DNA of 64,000 bases from Typha latifolia (taxonomy: Eukaryota; Streptophyta; Magnoliopsida; Poales; Typhaceae): assembly GCA_019914945.1 (NCBI GenBank), contig CM034101.1, positions 10,179,188 through 10,243,187 on the forward strand. Direction: 5' to 3'. The position numbers and the translations under genes are program-made. The notes under the pieces are model-generated. The model searched no databases. It worked only from the letters and a program-made list of their open reading frames with translations, and was not told the origin of the DNA. Shown here in pieces: positions 44,424 to 57,078 of this stretch; the first letter of the stretch is position 1; every line of letters starts with the position of its first letter.

Positions 44424-46330
44424 AAAGAAGTATATTTATGGTTTAAAGTAGGCATCCCGACGGCGATGGTACTAGAAATTTGATCAAGCGATTACTTCTT
44501 TTAGTTTTCAAAAAAACACTATTGATCAATGTATATATCTCAAGTTTAGTGAGAGAAAAGTTTATTATCCTAGTGCTTTATGTAAATGGCATACCATTGG
44601 CAAGTAGTGATAAGGCCTTATTACATGAAACCAAGAAATTTCTATTCGGTCACTTTGAAATGAAGAATATTGGTGATACAATTTTTGTGCTGGGTATACA
44701 AATATATCATGATTATTCAATGTGTATACTTCGGTTATCATAAAAGACATATTCAAAAGGTTCTTAGTTAGTAGTGCCCTAAAATTGAACTTGAGCTAAA
44801 AAAAATGACAAAATTCCCTTACACTTCTATTATAGGGAGTCTCATGTATGCTCAAGTACTTGGATATAGCGTCCGTAATAAGGATGTTGGGTAGATATCT
44901 AAGTAACCTAGGATTGGATAACTGGAAAATAACAAAATGGGTTATGCAGTATTTCTAAAGAATAAAAATTTTATGTTCACATATAGGAGGCTTGATTATT
45001 TAGGGGTTGTTGGTTAGTCGGACTCCAACTTTGTTGGGTGCTTGCACAGCAGAAGATCCACTTTATACTAGCAGGAGGGGCTATTTCTTAGAAAAATGTC
45101 AAACAGACACTTATAGCCATTTTCACCATGGATGTAGAATTTATTGCTTGCTATGAAGCATTTAACCAAGGGATCTGACTATAGAACTTTATCACTAGGC
45201 TGCAAATTATTGATGGTATTGAGAAATCATTGATGATCAATTGTGATAATAAAGTTGCTGAGTTGTATTCCAAGAACAACTGTAGCTCATCAAAGTCTAA
45301 GCACATTGACATCAAATTTTTAGCAGTGAAAGAAAGGGTTCGAAGTCTTTAGGTCTCAGTTGAGCATATCAATACAAACTTTATGATACCTGACCCACTC
45401 AAGAAGGGTTTGCCACCTAAAGTGTTTTATGAGCACGTGGGTTGTATGAGAGTTCTCTTATTAGATGGTATTCCAAATTAGTGGGAGCTTATATTGCTTG
45501 TATATTTTGATTATTTGACACATATTAAACATTAAGATTTTTTTTTGTTTATTGTACATACTAAGGTTCAAAAATAATCTATATGTTTGTCTTGACAACT
45601 ATGACATAAAAATCAAGATTTATTATTATCGTTTAGTATATGGTATATGTAAATATGATGGTTGGACCTTTTAGGTCATAACGGTGATCGATTGGAAATA
45701 GACATGTGCATATCACTTTTATGTAATATTTGATTTAAGTAATTAATTGTATTAGTATTGTGATTATTGATTTGACATTGTTATAGATATATAGTAACAA
45801 AAACCACTTTTGTCCTATACTTATTTAGTTTATGGGTCAAATTTGTTTAAAGGGTATTTCTTGAATGATATTTTTGAGTTCAATACAATAATCTTTACTA
45901 TGTGCATTATTCGATAACATATGTAGCCTAAGTGAATAATTATTAGTAATTTAGTTAGTGGGCTCATATGTCTAATAAAATGCATATGGGCATGCCATTT
46001 ATGTTAAGCCCACTTAAGTGATCTATAAGTTTAAATTTATTATGGGCTTTAGAAATACAATTAAGTTGATATAATTTCAAATGTGTAGAAGCTCATGTCA
46101 TAATTAATAGGATTGTTATGATAAAGCTTATTGGGTTGTGATCCCTATAGGTGGTTTTAATAAATATATGATCACTTCATATTCCCTATTATGTGTGAAA
46201 CTGAAAGATGTGAAATTCATCCCTTAGAAGTTCTCAACCATCCCCTTCATCATCTTTCTAGCAATAATGGCAATGACTATTTCTTCAGGTTAGTTTTTTT
46301 ATATTATTTTAATATCTCTAGAATTATATC
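44424..46330 (+). pseudogene. Old copia element, RT end, RNase H and probable 3' LTR (right of element 2)
   Basis: Joined to 34,345 the frame runs on from V-C-K-L into K-K-Y-I-Y-G-L-K, so element 2 landed inside the RT gene. The RT catalytic box reads Y-V-N-G (44,579-44,590) instead of Y-V-D-D. RNase H landmarks follow near 45,125-45,430 (V-E-F-I-A-C-Y-E, C-D-N-K, S-K-H-I-D-I-K-F, K-K-G-L-P-P-K-V-F) with stops. After TAGTGGGAGCTTATATTG (45,480) come about 450 bp and then a region starting near 45,945 that I take as the 3' LTR; its end is not certain. The same lineage is found at 49,877-54,125. Confidence 0.7.
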
Positions 46331-46430
46331 CACATGATGTTGGCGGTAACAATCTGATTCCAAAGAGTCACAAAAAATCCAATCAAACTAAACTTACAGA
46401 TTACAAAATATAAAATTCTAAATAATCGAG

Positions 46431-47680
46431 TCTAGTGTTGGACACTATCTCCTTAAGACCAATTCGCCCTCCACCGATTGCTTCTCGAGCAGTGGACGTC
46501 GGTCTCCCAAGATACAACGACTGCCTTGCACTGGAAAGGAAGCAGCTTTCTAATGCCTTGATTGAACTTGAACCATGCTGTACTCTCTTTCGGATGCAGA
46601 CTCAAACTTAAAGACTCGACTCTAGAAGGAATGAAAACCAAGTTTTCTATTTATAATTATGCAGACTGACAGCCTATTTATAGAATTAAACAGGCTCGAC
46701 GAAAAGATGAAAAAAGTCACCGAATGGATGCACCATTTCGGGTCTAGTGTTGGACACTATCTCCTTAAGACCAATTCGCCCTCCACCGATTGCTTCTGGA
46801 GCAGTGGACGTCGGTCTCCTAGGATACAACGACTGCCTTGCATTGGAAATGAAGCAGCTTTCTAATGCCTTGATTGAACCTGAACCGTGCTGTACTCTCT
46901 TTCGGATGCAGACTCAAACTTAAAGACTCGACTCTAGAAGGAATGAAAACCAAGTTTTTTATTTATAATTATGCGAGGCAAACTGACCTATTTATAGAAT
47001 TAAACAGGCTCGATGAAAAGATGCAAAAAGTCACCGAATGGATGCACCATTTCGGGTCTAGTGTTGGACACTATCTCCTTAAGACCAATTCGCCCTCCAC
47101 TGATTGCTTCTGGAACAGTGGACGTCGGTCTCCAAGGATACAACGACTGTCTTGCACTGGAAAGGAAGCAGCTTTCTAATGCCTTGATTGAACCTGAACC
47201 GTGCTGTGCTCTCTTTCGGATGTAGACTCAAACTTAAAGACTCGACTCTAGAAGGAATGAAAACCAAGTTTTTTATTTATAATTATGCAGACCGACAGCC
47301 TATTTATAGAATTAAACAGGCTCGATGAAAAGATGCAAAAAGTCACCGAATGGATGCACCATTTCGGGTCTAGTGTTGGACACTATCTCCTTAAGACCAA
47401 TTCGCCCTCCACTGATTGCTTCTGGAACAGTGGACGTCGGTCTCCAAGGATACAACGACTGTCTTGCACTGGAAAGGAAGCAGCTTTCTAATGCCTTGAT
47501 TGAACCTGAACCGTGCTGTGCTCTCTTTCGGATGTAGACTCAAACTTAAAGACTCGACTCTAGAAGGAATGAAAACCAAGTTTTATATTTATAATTATGC
47601 AGACCGACAGCCTATTTACAGAATTAAACAGGCTCGACGAAAAGATGCAAAAAATTACCGAATGGATGCACCATTTCGGG
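46431..47680. repeat. Tandem array of four 312-bp units
   Basis: Units at 46,431-46,742, 46,743-47,056, 47,057-47,368 and 47,369-47,680, each starting TCTAGTGTTGGACAC. Units 3 and 4 are nearly identical, which points to recent amplification. The unit holds ATTTATAATTATG and TATTTATAGAATTAAACAGG (TATA-like) and resembles part of an LTR promoter region. Open frames on both strands recur simply because the unit length is a multiple of three. Confidence 0.9.
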
Positions 47681-47805
47681 TCTGAAACTAATTAGAGATG
47701 CATCATTTGGGTCGGGTTCAACTTTATCGAAGGGACACACCACTTCGACCCGTGCGTGCGAACCGAACCGAGCCGAGCGGCGCGCGTGTGTGAGTTAAGT
47801 TGCAT

Positions 47806-48945
47806 AGTAACCTTTACCCACAAAATAGGTAACCCTTTTGGGACCCAAAGCCCATAAGAAGTTTGTTACTTATATACCATACTAACATTTCTCAAATATC
47901 TAATATAGTACTAAACTCACTTTTCTTTATTTTCCATTGCCATGATACTCACTTTAGAGCCAATTTTCATTCACTTCTCTTCATGGATTTGACTAAGTGA
48001 ATATTTGACAATAAAGTACACTTTGAGCTAAATTAATTCCACCATTAAACCATCATTAATAATGTGTGGGCCCCACTTAAAACTTAGCTCAAAGTTAAAT
48101 ATTACTGTAGATTTACCATCCATGAAGAGATTTGTTCAAAGATTCCTTTCCTAATGCTCCAATTGAGTATTAGAGCCTAATCGGAATTGTTCTTGCATCA
48201 AATATGAATATAATGTTCAAACAAATTTTGCTGCTACCATAATTTAAACATTCACTATGGACTATGTCCAAATTGGGTTTAGATTTATCTTTTAGAGTCC
48301 ATGCAAAGTTTATTTTCAGAGTCCCAATTGAAGTTATGTTTAGAGTAGTCTTACTAAGAGTTTTATCTTTTAGAGTTGTTTTAGATTAAAAGTTTATTTT
48401 TCAGAGTTTGTTTAAACTTGATAACTTGTTGAGGGAAACTATAAGTATGTACTATGAACTTATCTCAGAGATGATGTAATTTTTATTGAATAAATTTTTT
48501 TCTTCTATATAATACAAGAGATTTGAAGTGCAATGCTTTGGCTTAGATATATTCGGAAGTAATTTTGATGAGACGACAAACTTTTGAATTGGTGTATACG
48601 TTATATCAATTGGCATACGTGACTGCCAATTTGATATAAAATTTTATTAATTTTAAGCTAAGTTTTAAATGGAGACCACATATTATTATTGATGAATTAA
48701 TGGTGAAATTAATTTAGCTCAAAGAGTACTATATTGTCATATATTTACTTATTCAAATCCTTAAAGAGAAGTAAATAAAAATTAGCTCTAAAGTAAGTAT
48801 TATGGTAATGAAAAATAATGAGAATTAAGTTTTGTACTATATTGAATATTTGAAAAATATTAGTATAGTATATAAGTGTCAAATTTTTTATGAGTTTTGA
48901 GCCCCAAAATGGGTATTTATTGTGTGGGTTAAAGGATACTCGGTT
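47806..48945. repeat. Large imperfect inverted repeat (about 300-bp arms)
   Basis: Left arm 47,806-48,107 and right arm 48,641-48,945 match as reverse complements over most of their length (for example TTTGAGCTAAATTAATT against AATTAATTTAGCTCAAA), with a loop of about 530 bp. Beyond the right arm, 48,975-49,036 is the reverse complement of part of the 312-bp unit (GGTCTCC.AGGATACAACGAC and the GGAAAGGAAGCAGCT part). No coding frame. Confidence 0.75.
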
Positions 48946-49036
48946 TGCGTGCATGGGTCAAATTCTATAAGTCATTCGAATAGCTGCTTCCTTTCAAGTG
49001 CAAGATAGTCATTGTATCTTAGGAGACCTACAAATT

Positions 49037-49876
49037 TTATATTCTGTAATTTACAAATTTCGTTGGTCAAGTTTGATTAACTAATAAACAATACCAAGAT
49101 GGTATATTCTTGCAAATATAAGTTGCCCAAGTCTCTTGCTGTCATTTATTGTTGATTAATAGAGATAATGGAATATATCATGTGGTTGTTAGGTTTAGGT
49201 TTAGGTTCCATGCTAAAAGCGTTACGGAATTCGTCATTATCCTAGTTGATGACAGGTACTTGAACTTAATTGGATATTTAATTTCCACAAACCCATCATT
49301 AGTTGCGAAGCTTTTAAAGTATAAATACTCCTATTGTTTTTATTATCATTAACACCTTATACATTTTTTTTTGTCATTCCACCTCTGTATTTTATTTTTA
49401 TTAACTTAAAAATACTATATTGTTAGTTATTTTAATGGACTGTTACTATATAGATAAGTTTAATTAATTATAGATTCAAATGACCTGTATACCCATAGGA
49501 AAATATTTTTAAATTATTGTAAAAATAAAGGACGTATAGATTTTAAGTTTTTTCTATTTTTTTTTAAATTTTAGCAATAAATAATATTATTTTTATTTCG
49601 TGAGCTGTCGTTAAGGTAATATTAACTTAGAGTATTTTAACGCATTTAAAGAAAATATAAGGGTTAAATAATAAAATATTTATATAATAAGGAGTGAATG
49701 ATATTATTATATTCTTATTCTTAAACACTAGTCGATATAAAAATAGTTATTCCTAGAATTTTTCTTATTTTGATAATAATAAATAGAAATTATTATTTCT
49801 AAAAGAGTCCTTAAAAATGATCAGTAAAGGAGTAAGAATAAATAGAAGCATTAAAGATGAATTCCCAAAAAAAAAA
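49037..49876. other. AT-rich DNA without recognised features
   Basis: Short open frames only, T-rich and A-rich runs, no motif or repeat that I could place. Confidence 0.6.
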
Positions 49877-50748
49877 TGTTGAGATTCTTAAATTAAGGTT
49901 TGGACAAAATCTAGAAAAAAACTCTATTTTTACGCTATTATGCTACATTATGTTTTCACATAAAGAGAGTTATAACATTGTATGAGCATAATTTTTTTAT
50001 CCTTGTAATAGTTTTCTCTTCTGTTCTTGGTGAATATCACAAAATTCTCTCTGAAGAGGAGATACGTAAGAGAAAAATTACTAAGCCAAAAGTGGGGATC
50101 ATTAGTCCTAAAAATGAAAACTCTTTTTGATTATATAGTTTTCTTTATTTCTAATTCTGCCCCTCATAGAAAAAGAAATTACATAATTATATCTACACAT
50201 AAATTCCATGACAATTATACCCTTAAGCCAATTTATTAATAATTAATTAGATCACTTAATTTTAGGCTTATTTAAATGATAGCATACATATTTTAATTAT
50301 TTACATATGTGACACAATTATTAAAATTAATATAAATTAATCTAATAATCTCCAACTAGGCTACATATGTAATCTAAGGAATGTATTTAACTTTATAAGC
50401 TCAGTAATTTGCTATCATGACCTTAGAGTATATCTGAACAATCTCGTCCATTAACTATATTGGTATAGGATCAAAGTAGTCATGTTACATTAATTGTAAT
50501 TGGACTCATCAATAGTCAAATATACTAATATAGCTAAATGACATACATTAATCATGATGTATAGCATGGAAATTACATGCAATGTGATCCATATATTTCC
50601 AACCGGTCCTTTCTTCATTGAGATTATTACTTAACTTAATTGAGTGCAATAAACTTAATATTTTATTTCTGTAGAAAATAATCTAAAATATATAAAAAAT
50701 ATCGAAAGTATAACATAAAGCAATAAATAAAAACAATATAAACTCCCA

Positions 50749-51099
50749 CTAAAATAAAATATCCTCAAACAAAACACCCATATGAATAGTGTATTCATGA
50801 AAGACTTTGGGTGGTAATCCTTTTGTGAGTGAATCCACTATCATAGAGTTTCTACCAATATGCTTTATAGATATCTGTCCACTATGCACTCTTTCTTTTA
50901 CAACTAGGAACTTGATATTAATATGCTTTGATTTTGTGAAGCTCTTGTTGTTATTGGAATACAAGACTACTGACTTATTATCACAAAATAATTTAAGTGG
51001 TCTTTTAATACCCTCTAAAATGTGCAGCCGAGTGATAAAATTCTGAAACCATATTCCATGATTGGATACCTCATAACATGCTACAAACTTTGCTGCCAT
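50749..51099 (-). pseudogene. RNase H remnant of the minus-strand copia element
   Basis: A 116-codon open frame with A-K-F-V-A-C-Y-E (the Glu block), C-D-N-K-S-V-V-L-Y-S, S-K-H-I-N-I-K-F and T-K-G-L-P-P-K-V-F-H-E, the C-terminal signature of this copia lineage. It is close in sequence to 45,125-45,430. It joins directly, near 51,120-51,280, to pre-integrase sequence, so about 2 kb of pol is missing. Confidence 0.85.
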
Positions 51100-51283
51100 A
51101 GCAGACGAAGTTATAAGTGTTTGCTTAGCAAACCTCTAAGAATGAGGCTAAATTTTCTTTACTTAATTTAAGCTTAGTACCTCGTGATTCCGCATACAAG
51201 ATTTTCATTGTAAGATAAAATAGTTTCCAGCAAATATAGATTATCATAAATATTAAGTAAATCAATTTCAATAATATTTGAAT

Positions 51284-53281
51284 TCATGGATAAACTAAAT
51301 TGATTGTTTCCAAATAAACAACAATACCAAATTTGTCCAAAGCAGAAATTGAAATCAAATTTCGTCTAAAAGACGGTACAACAAAAGTATCCATTAAATC
51401 CAAATAACAACCAATTTTGAGCAATAATCTAAAATGCCCTATCGCCTCTACTTCAACCGACTTGCCATCTCCCATGTAGATACCTCTTTCATCATCACTT
51501 GGCTTTCAGTAGCTCAGGCAACCATGCATAGAAACACATGAGTGGTAGCATTAGAATCTAAACACCAAGTGTTTCTTGGTACTGAAGCTAAATTAACTTC
51601 GGAACAGACCAAAGTAAGAAATATCCCTTTCTTAGCACGACATGCACTATACATTGATACATTCCTTCTTTACATGTCTAGGCTTGCCATAGAAAAAAAA
51701 ACCTCCCTCAGTTTTCTATTTCTTTTGCTCTAGACCCTTAGAAGCAGCAACTTCATTATTCTTCTTTTTTCCTTTTGCCCTTAACCTTAGAAGTGCTAGC
51801 CAGATGAGCACTTTTAGTTTTATCTTGCTTCAATCTCTCTTCCTCTTGCACACAAAATAAAATGAACTCATTAAGAATTCATTTCTTCTTCTAGCAGTTA
51901 TAACTAACTTTAAACTGATTAAATTGTGCTAGAAGAGAAATGAGAACCAGATGCACGAGCAAATCATCAGATAAGTCAAGCTTTAGTACCTTAAGTTTTG
52001 AAGCAATATGAGACATCTCCATGATGTACTCCCGAACATTACCCTTGCCTTTATACTTCATTGAAATCAAGCTTGCTAAAAGCATGCTCATAGGCTACGG
52101 AACGATTCCTTTAAGATATGAATTTATTGCATGAAGCAGTCCGCACAACTGAGGGAAAATATTCACCAAATATTCTTCTGTAGTTAGAAAATTACGAAAC
52201 TAAGTGGAATCGATCCATAACTCCCTACTACATTTGTTATATTTACGCTCTTCACATATTCGAACTACAACTGAGATAAAAATATGATATATTGATGATG
52301 ATTGTGGTAGTGACGGATGGAGTGGAAGTTAGGGTTATGGATGATAATGGAGATGATGGTGGATGAGTGATGTGGTTTAAGAGATAAAGACGAAGGGAAA
52401 GAAGTAGTCGAGATGCCAAAGAAGAGCGAGGACTCGATAGACGAGGGAGATTATAAGTTATTAGAGACCTTACTAACGGTAGAGGTGGTAGGTTGGTGAA
52501 GAGGGAGAATGGAGATTAGGATAGAGAGAATAGAGAGATAGGATGCAAGAAATCAATAATCTAATAGCATAATGACTTTGGTTGCCATCCACTCCTTTAT
52601 AGAGGCTAGCTAACAAGCCCTAATAACAACTAACCATAATCCTAGTAGAATCCCACCGATCGCGTTTGAATGCGCCCGATCACGTTCGAACGCGCCCGAT
52701 CACGTTCGAACACACAAAAGACGTCCTCTATATGTGTGAATATGATGCAGGCATTCGAACGCTCATTACGTATTCTCTGTATTTGTGAACCTGATGCAGG
52801 CGTTCACAAATGCGTTCGAACGCGACCAATAGAAAATTTATTTTAATAAAAATAAATAAATAATGTAATAAGAAAATACCATAACTAAGTGTATCACATG
52901 CTTATTTCAGCCTTATCATTTTGGGCAAAACGTTTTTTGAATTTTGGCAAGGAACTCACTAGCATTGATAACTTCTTTAGTTACCACACCCCTAAAAGCC
53001 TCTAGAATGCCATGCTTAATGATCATAAGACTTAGGCGATTGGAACGCTCCCACTTCTCATAGTATACCACATCATCTGTGAAACTTTACTCTGTAAGAT
53101 AAGCAGGTTTTGGCATTCTCAATGCTAAGTCTAGATCCATGCAGTCGAGAACAATCAACATGTTCTCTTTCCGGTCTTTAAAGTTGATCCCATTCAAAAC
53201 GAGAATATTATTCATATTTGTAGATATAGAAGTAGCAGATATAAAAGCTAAACAGAGAACAAAAAATAAATGAATAAACAA
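51284..53281 (-). pseudogene. gag and pre-integrase remnants of the minus-strand copia element
   Basis: From upstream on the minus strand: gag start (53,281-53,087; N-I-L-V-L-N-G-I-N-F-K-D and A-L-R-M-P-K-P), gag middle (about 53,070-52,902), gag core (52,091-51,891; S-L-I-S-M-K-Y-K-G, E-Y-I-M-E-M-S-H-I-A-S-K-L), basic region, and a protease/pre-integrase piece (51,475-51,284; P-S-F-R-R-N-L-I-S-I-S-A-L-D). Frames are broken by stops. The gag reading frame is interrupted by the solo LTR at 52,088-52,896. Confidence 0.75.
52088..52896 (-). mobile_element. Solo LTR with TTCGAA motifs nested in copia gag
   Basis: An 809-bp insertion flanked by exact CATGC (52,083-52,087 and 52,897-52,901). Taking out the insertion and one CATGC restores an in-frame gag stretch (A-E-I-S-M-L-L-A-S-L) on the minus strand. 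It has a family D-like layout: on the minus strand a TTCGAA motif block (52,660-52,830, with GCGTTCACAAATGCGTTC), then a TATA box CTATAAAG (52,594-52,601). The ends are decayed (TGATACAC at one end, TCATAGG at the other on the plus strand). Confidence 0.8.
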
Positions 53282-54125
53282 GCATGTTCACATTAAATAA
53301 CTGAATAAACAATCTTTAAATTTAAAAAAATTATGATAACATCTCAAGATACCTAATACAACATTAATATCAAGTCTTTGGATAGTAATATTAACAGTCT
53401 TGTTGTAATGATCAAACATTGACAATAATTTATGTCAAATAATAAATCTATCTTTGGACTGATTTATTATTCACATTAGTTGTCTTTATAATTGCCACAT
53501 GTTTACTATCACAAATGTATATACAATTATGCTAAATATTAACCTTCCTTTGGTCTGATTATATCCGTATGAATTTACAAGCACACTAATATCAAATCAT
53601 TCTAGAATAGGCCAATTTACACGAGAGATCACTTTGGCATCGTCTTGTTTCAATTGACCCATTTGAAGTGTTAGATGATTAATTTAAATAATAGATGTTA
53701 TATGAAATTAATTAAATTTAAAGACCAATATGAAACAAATCAAACTATCAAACATAACTCTGAATTTCTAACCATAGAAATAAAATTAAAAATACATAAC
53801 ATCATCAGATCAGATTAGAGACTTCTAGTTTGAGCGGAAGTAAATATGGACAAATAAATTCGGCGGTCACACTTTTACTGTAGCGCAAGTCGAAGATGGC
53901 AAATGCGATTATAGTTTTTCTTTATTTCTAATTCTGACTCTCATAGGAAAAGAAACTACATAATAATATCTACACATAAATTCTATAACAATTATACCCT
54001 TAAGCCAATTTCTTAATAATTAATTAGATCACTTAATTTTAGACTTATTTAAATGATAGCATACATATTTTAATTATTTACATATGTGGCCCAATTATTG
54101 AAATTAACATAAATTAATTCCAACA

Positions 54126-55200
54126 CATAATATTCTTTTATTATGAAAGTAGAAATACTTATCTTTTAAGCATTGAAAAAAATTTCATCATTCTAGAAGT
54201 AAAGGCAGAATTTTATGAATTAATGAAAGGGTATCCAGATGAATAATATTAAATATTTCCTTCTGTTGAAGTAAATTAATTGTTTTATCAACTAATTATG
54301 AAATAATTTCACCATGTTACAGTTTATACTAAAAATCAGATTTTATAGTTAATATCTATGATCCATACTTAATGATTATAACGTCTATACTGACTAACTA
54401 TAGATTCTATAATTAATAATTATGAATTCTATAATTACTAATTATGAATTTCTAATAGTAACTAGGGATTTCAGAGATAGCTCTAAATACATTATATTAT
54501 GGTTATATAAATTTTATTAAACTAAATTATATATAAAGTGACCAATAATGAATATCTTATATATACTAACATTGGATTTTATAGTTACTACCTATCAATT
54601 CCATAACTATATAATAACGATAGTCTAAAATTACTAACTACATATTCCATAACTAATAAATATAAAGGAAAAAATTTATAACATCGATAATTTTGTATTT
54701 GGTTATTCATCTTAGTTATAAAATATATCGTCGTGAAGGTATGTAAGAGTTTTATAAGTTGGAATAGCGTAGTGATTCTTCAAACCAAATATATTCTGAA
54801 TCGCAGAAAAAAAATGCTCCAGCAAATTTACTTTAGATATTTTTTTCGGTTCTTTCAAGTAAAAATTGAGTGTTTTATAAAATAAAATTTTCAGCATATT
54901 TTAAAAAAGTAAAATGCTGTGATAGCTACGTTTTATCTAGAACTACAATGCGACAGACCCAATTTGATATTAAATTTAATTGACAAATATTTAAATAAAT
55001 AAAATATAAATCGTGAGTAGTTTTGTGAAAAACTCTAGATCTTTGTGGAGGTTAAAAGCATCCAGCCTACATTTTTATCGTTAAATTTAAAATGAGTACA
55101 TCATCGAGTTAATGGCTACAACCGTCAACCGTCTAACATTGTATGCCAATAGATAACAGTAAAAGTGAGGGTATATTCGTAAAAAACTATCTGGTCGCAC
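54126..55200. other. AT-rich DNA with short repeats
   Basis: No gene. Between about 54,370 and 54,660 short phrases such as ACTAACTATAGATTC and TAATTATGAATTCTATAATT recur in direct and inverted form. Nothing else is recognised. Confidence 0.55.
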
Positions 55201-55963
55201 ACAGCTTTACAGAAGGTGGAGAAGCTCGCAGCCCTTTAGCCAACGGACAAAATTTCCCACTATCCGATCAGCTGTTCGACTACGAACAGCAGCATAAAAA
55301 GTCTCGCTGATCCACATCAAAGCAGCCAAAAAAAAGAAAAAATTACCCGCGACCGTTGCGGCCTCTCAACGGTAAAAGGAAGCCTCTCGAAACATCTAGC
55401 CGTTGGAGTTCTTGTCGACACGTGGCAATAAATGGTGGTCCCGTTCCGGATGGGACGATCGGACAAAGGTTCTTGGCTTCTTGCTGTTGGGTCCCAAACA
55501 GCGAACTCGCGCTCTGGCATGGTTGTTTAGCTTGGCTTGTGCTGTCCCCATACACGGCAACGACAACGCAGCGCAAAGCGAACGATGACAGTAGATTGAA
55601 CCCCATCATCTGATACTACAACCCGGATGCTGCCACGTGTCAATCGTTCTTCTGGGTCAATACCGTGTATTTCCACTTTTTATTTTCAGTGGATAAGGAC
55701 GGCCTTTTCCGGAATCTGAAAATTTTTCGCACTTGAAAATAAACTCATTTATTTTTTTTAAAAGACTAATTTTACTATTATCAAGATTCAAAACCTTTCG
55801 ACGTAAATGTTCCGTTAAGAAAGGGGAAAGTGGAGGATGGTGGGCGTACCTAGTTAATAAATTTTGAAAAGAACGAGTCCTGTTCTGGGAAATGTTGTCC
55901 AGGCTCATGTCTCGAACCGAGGAGGACAGTCCCTTTTTTCATCTTTGGGGAGTGGCCGGGATG

Positions 55964-56008
<45 letters not shown>

Positions 56009-56069
56009 ATTTTGTACAACTGTTAAGTTGTAAAAGCGAGATGGTAGGAGAGATGCCAGCCTGCATGCA

Positions 56070-56114
<45 letters not shown>

Positions 56115-57078
56115 GTCAAATCAACTCCAATACTCCATATCTCCTGGCACCAGCCACGCCTCGCCATGACCCAAAGATGATCATCATGATGATGTGTTCC
56201 GGTCCTAGCCATCACATGGCCTCGCTGTACCCATGGCCCCGCACAATTTCTCTCTCTCTCTCTCTCTCTCTAAAATGAGGAAAATACATTGCGTTGATTA
56301 GTTTTTCAACAGATTTAACCGTGGAACCCAGGTCGGAATAACTAATCACGTTATTGCATTGATATAATGTAATATATATTTATTTTGGGTCAAATTCATG
56401 CATATTAAAAAATTGAACTTTTTATGTAGAATATATCATTCAGCTTTTAACTAAAATAAGCATCTTTAACAAAAATAATAAAATAATATCAATAATTTTT
56501 TTAATTAAACAAATATATAACCTCAGAATTATTATATAGAAAAAAAAAGCATAAGAGGATAAAGCAAACTTAATTCAAATTGGTAATGCTTTTTAAAAGA
56601 AATTACACGAGACACCCTTAAATTTAGATAAAAAATAATTTAACGGCAGCAACTTAATCAAAATTTCAGAAAGGAAAGTATTATAAAAATAAAGTTCGGT
56701 AAATAATTTCGGGCAGAAATACCAATAAATATATTTATTCGATTTGTCCTTTTTTGTCATCCGCTAACGATATTTAGTTAACCTAATCGAAAGTTCATAT
56801 TCCTAATTTCACCTGAAAGCTAGATAGGCCGCAATTTGCATAGAATTAAAGTGCCGCAATATTATCTAAAGATAGGGTGTTATATGCAAATTTCTTTTTT
56901 TTTTAATTAAAGACAGCACCCTTTGGCAGCCCACCTCTTTATCCATAAAATCCCCTGCACCCCTCCTCCTTTCATTGTTCAAAAGTAAAGAGAGAGAGAA
57001 GAGAGAGTCCACAAGCTCAGAGTGCAGTAGTACTACCAGTACCCCCGAGAGAGAACAAGGGAAAGAGAAGCGGCAATC
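55201..57078 (+). promoter_or_regulatory. Upstream region and leader of the PIP2 gene
   Basis: No coding gene that I can support; open frames at 55,317-55,613 overlap on both strands without a family match. Two ABRE/G-box-like sites, GACACGTGGC (55,417-55,426) and GCCACGTGTC (55,632-55,641), are reverse complements of each other. A (GA)n run at about 55,966-56,005 and a (CT)n run at 56,073-56,110 are complementary, with another (CT)n at about 56,248-56,271. CATAAAA at 56,944-56,950 is the best TATA candidate, giving a leader of about 100 bp rich in GAGA. Confidence 0.5.

Larger units (their letters stand above)
49877..54125 (-). mobile_element. Decayed minus-strand copia element
   Basis: A complete left LTR (49,877-50,347; 3' LTR on the minus strand) and a truncated right LTR (about 53,907-54,125) match over about 215 bp. 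Ends are TGTTG.../...CAACA on the minus strand, the inner TG of the left copy decayed to TA. A purine-rich AGTTGGAGAT (minus, about 50,348-50,358) precedes the 3' LTR. Inside, gag and RNase H pieces remain but RT and most of integrase are deleted. No clear target duplication. It is related to the old copia element at 33,216-46,330. Confidence 0.75.

Noticed and set aside
46453..47685. Repeated ORFs of 60-100 codons on both strands
   Set aside because: Produced by the 312-bp tandem unit, whose length is a multiple of three; no start context or family match.
55317..55613. Overlapping ORFs on both strands in the PIP2 upstream region
   Set aside because: No family likeness; openness on both strands follows from moderate GC content. 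Treated as upstream regulatory DNA.
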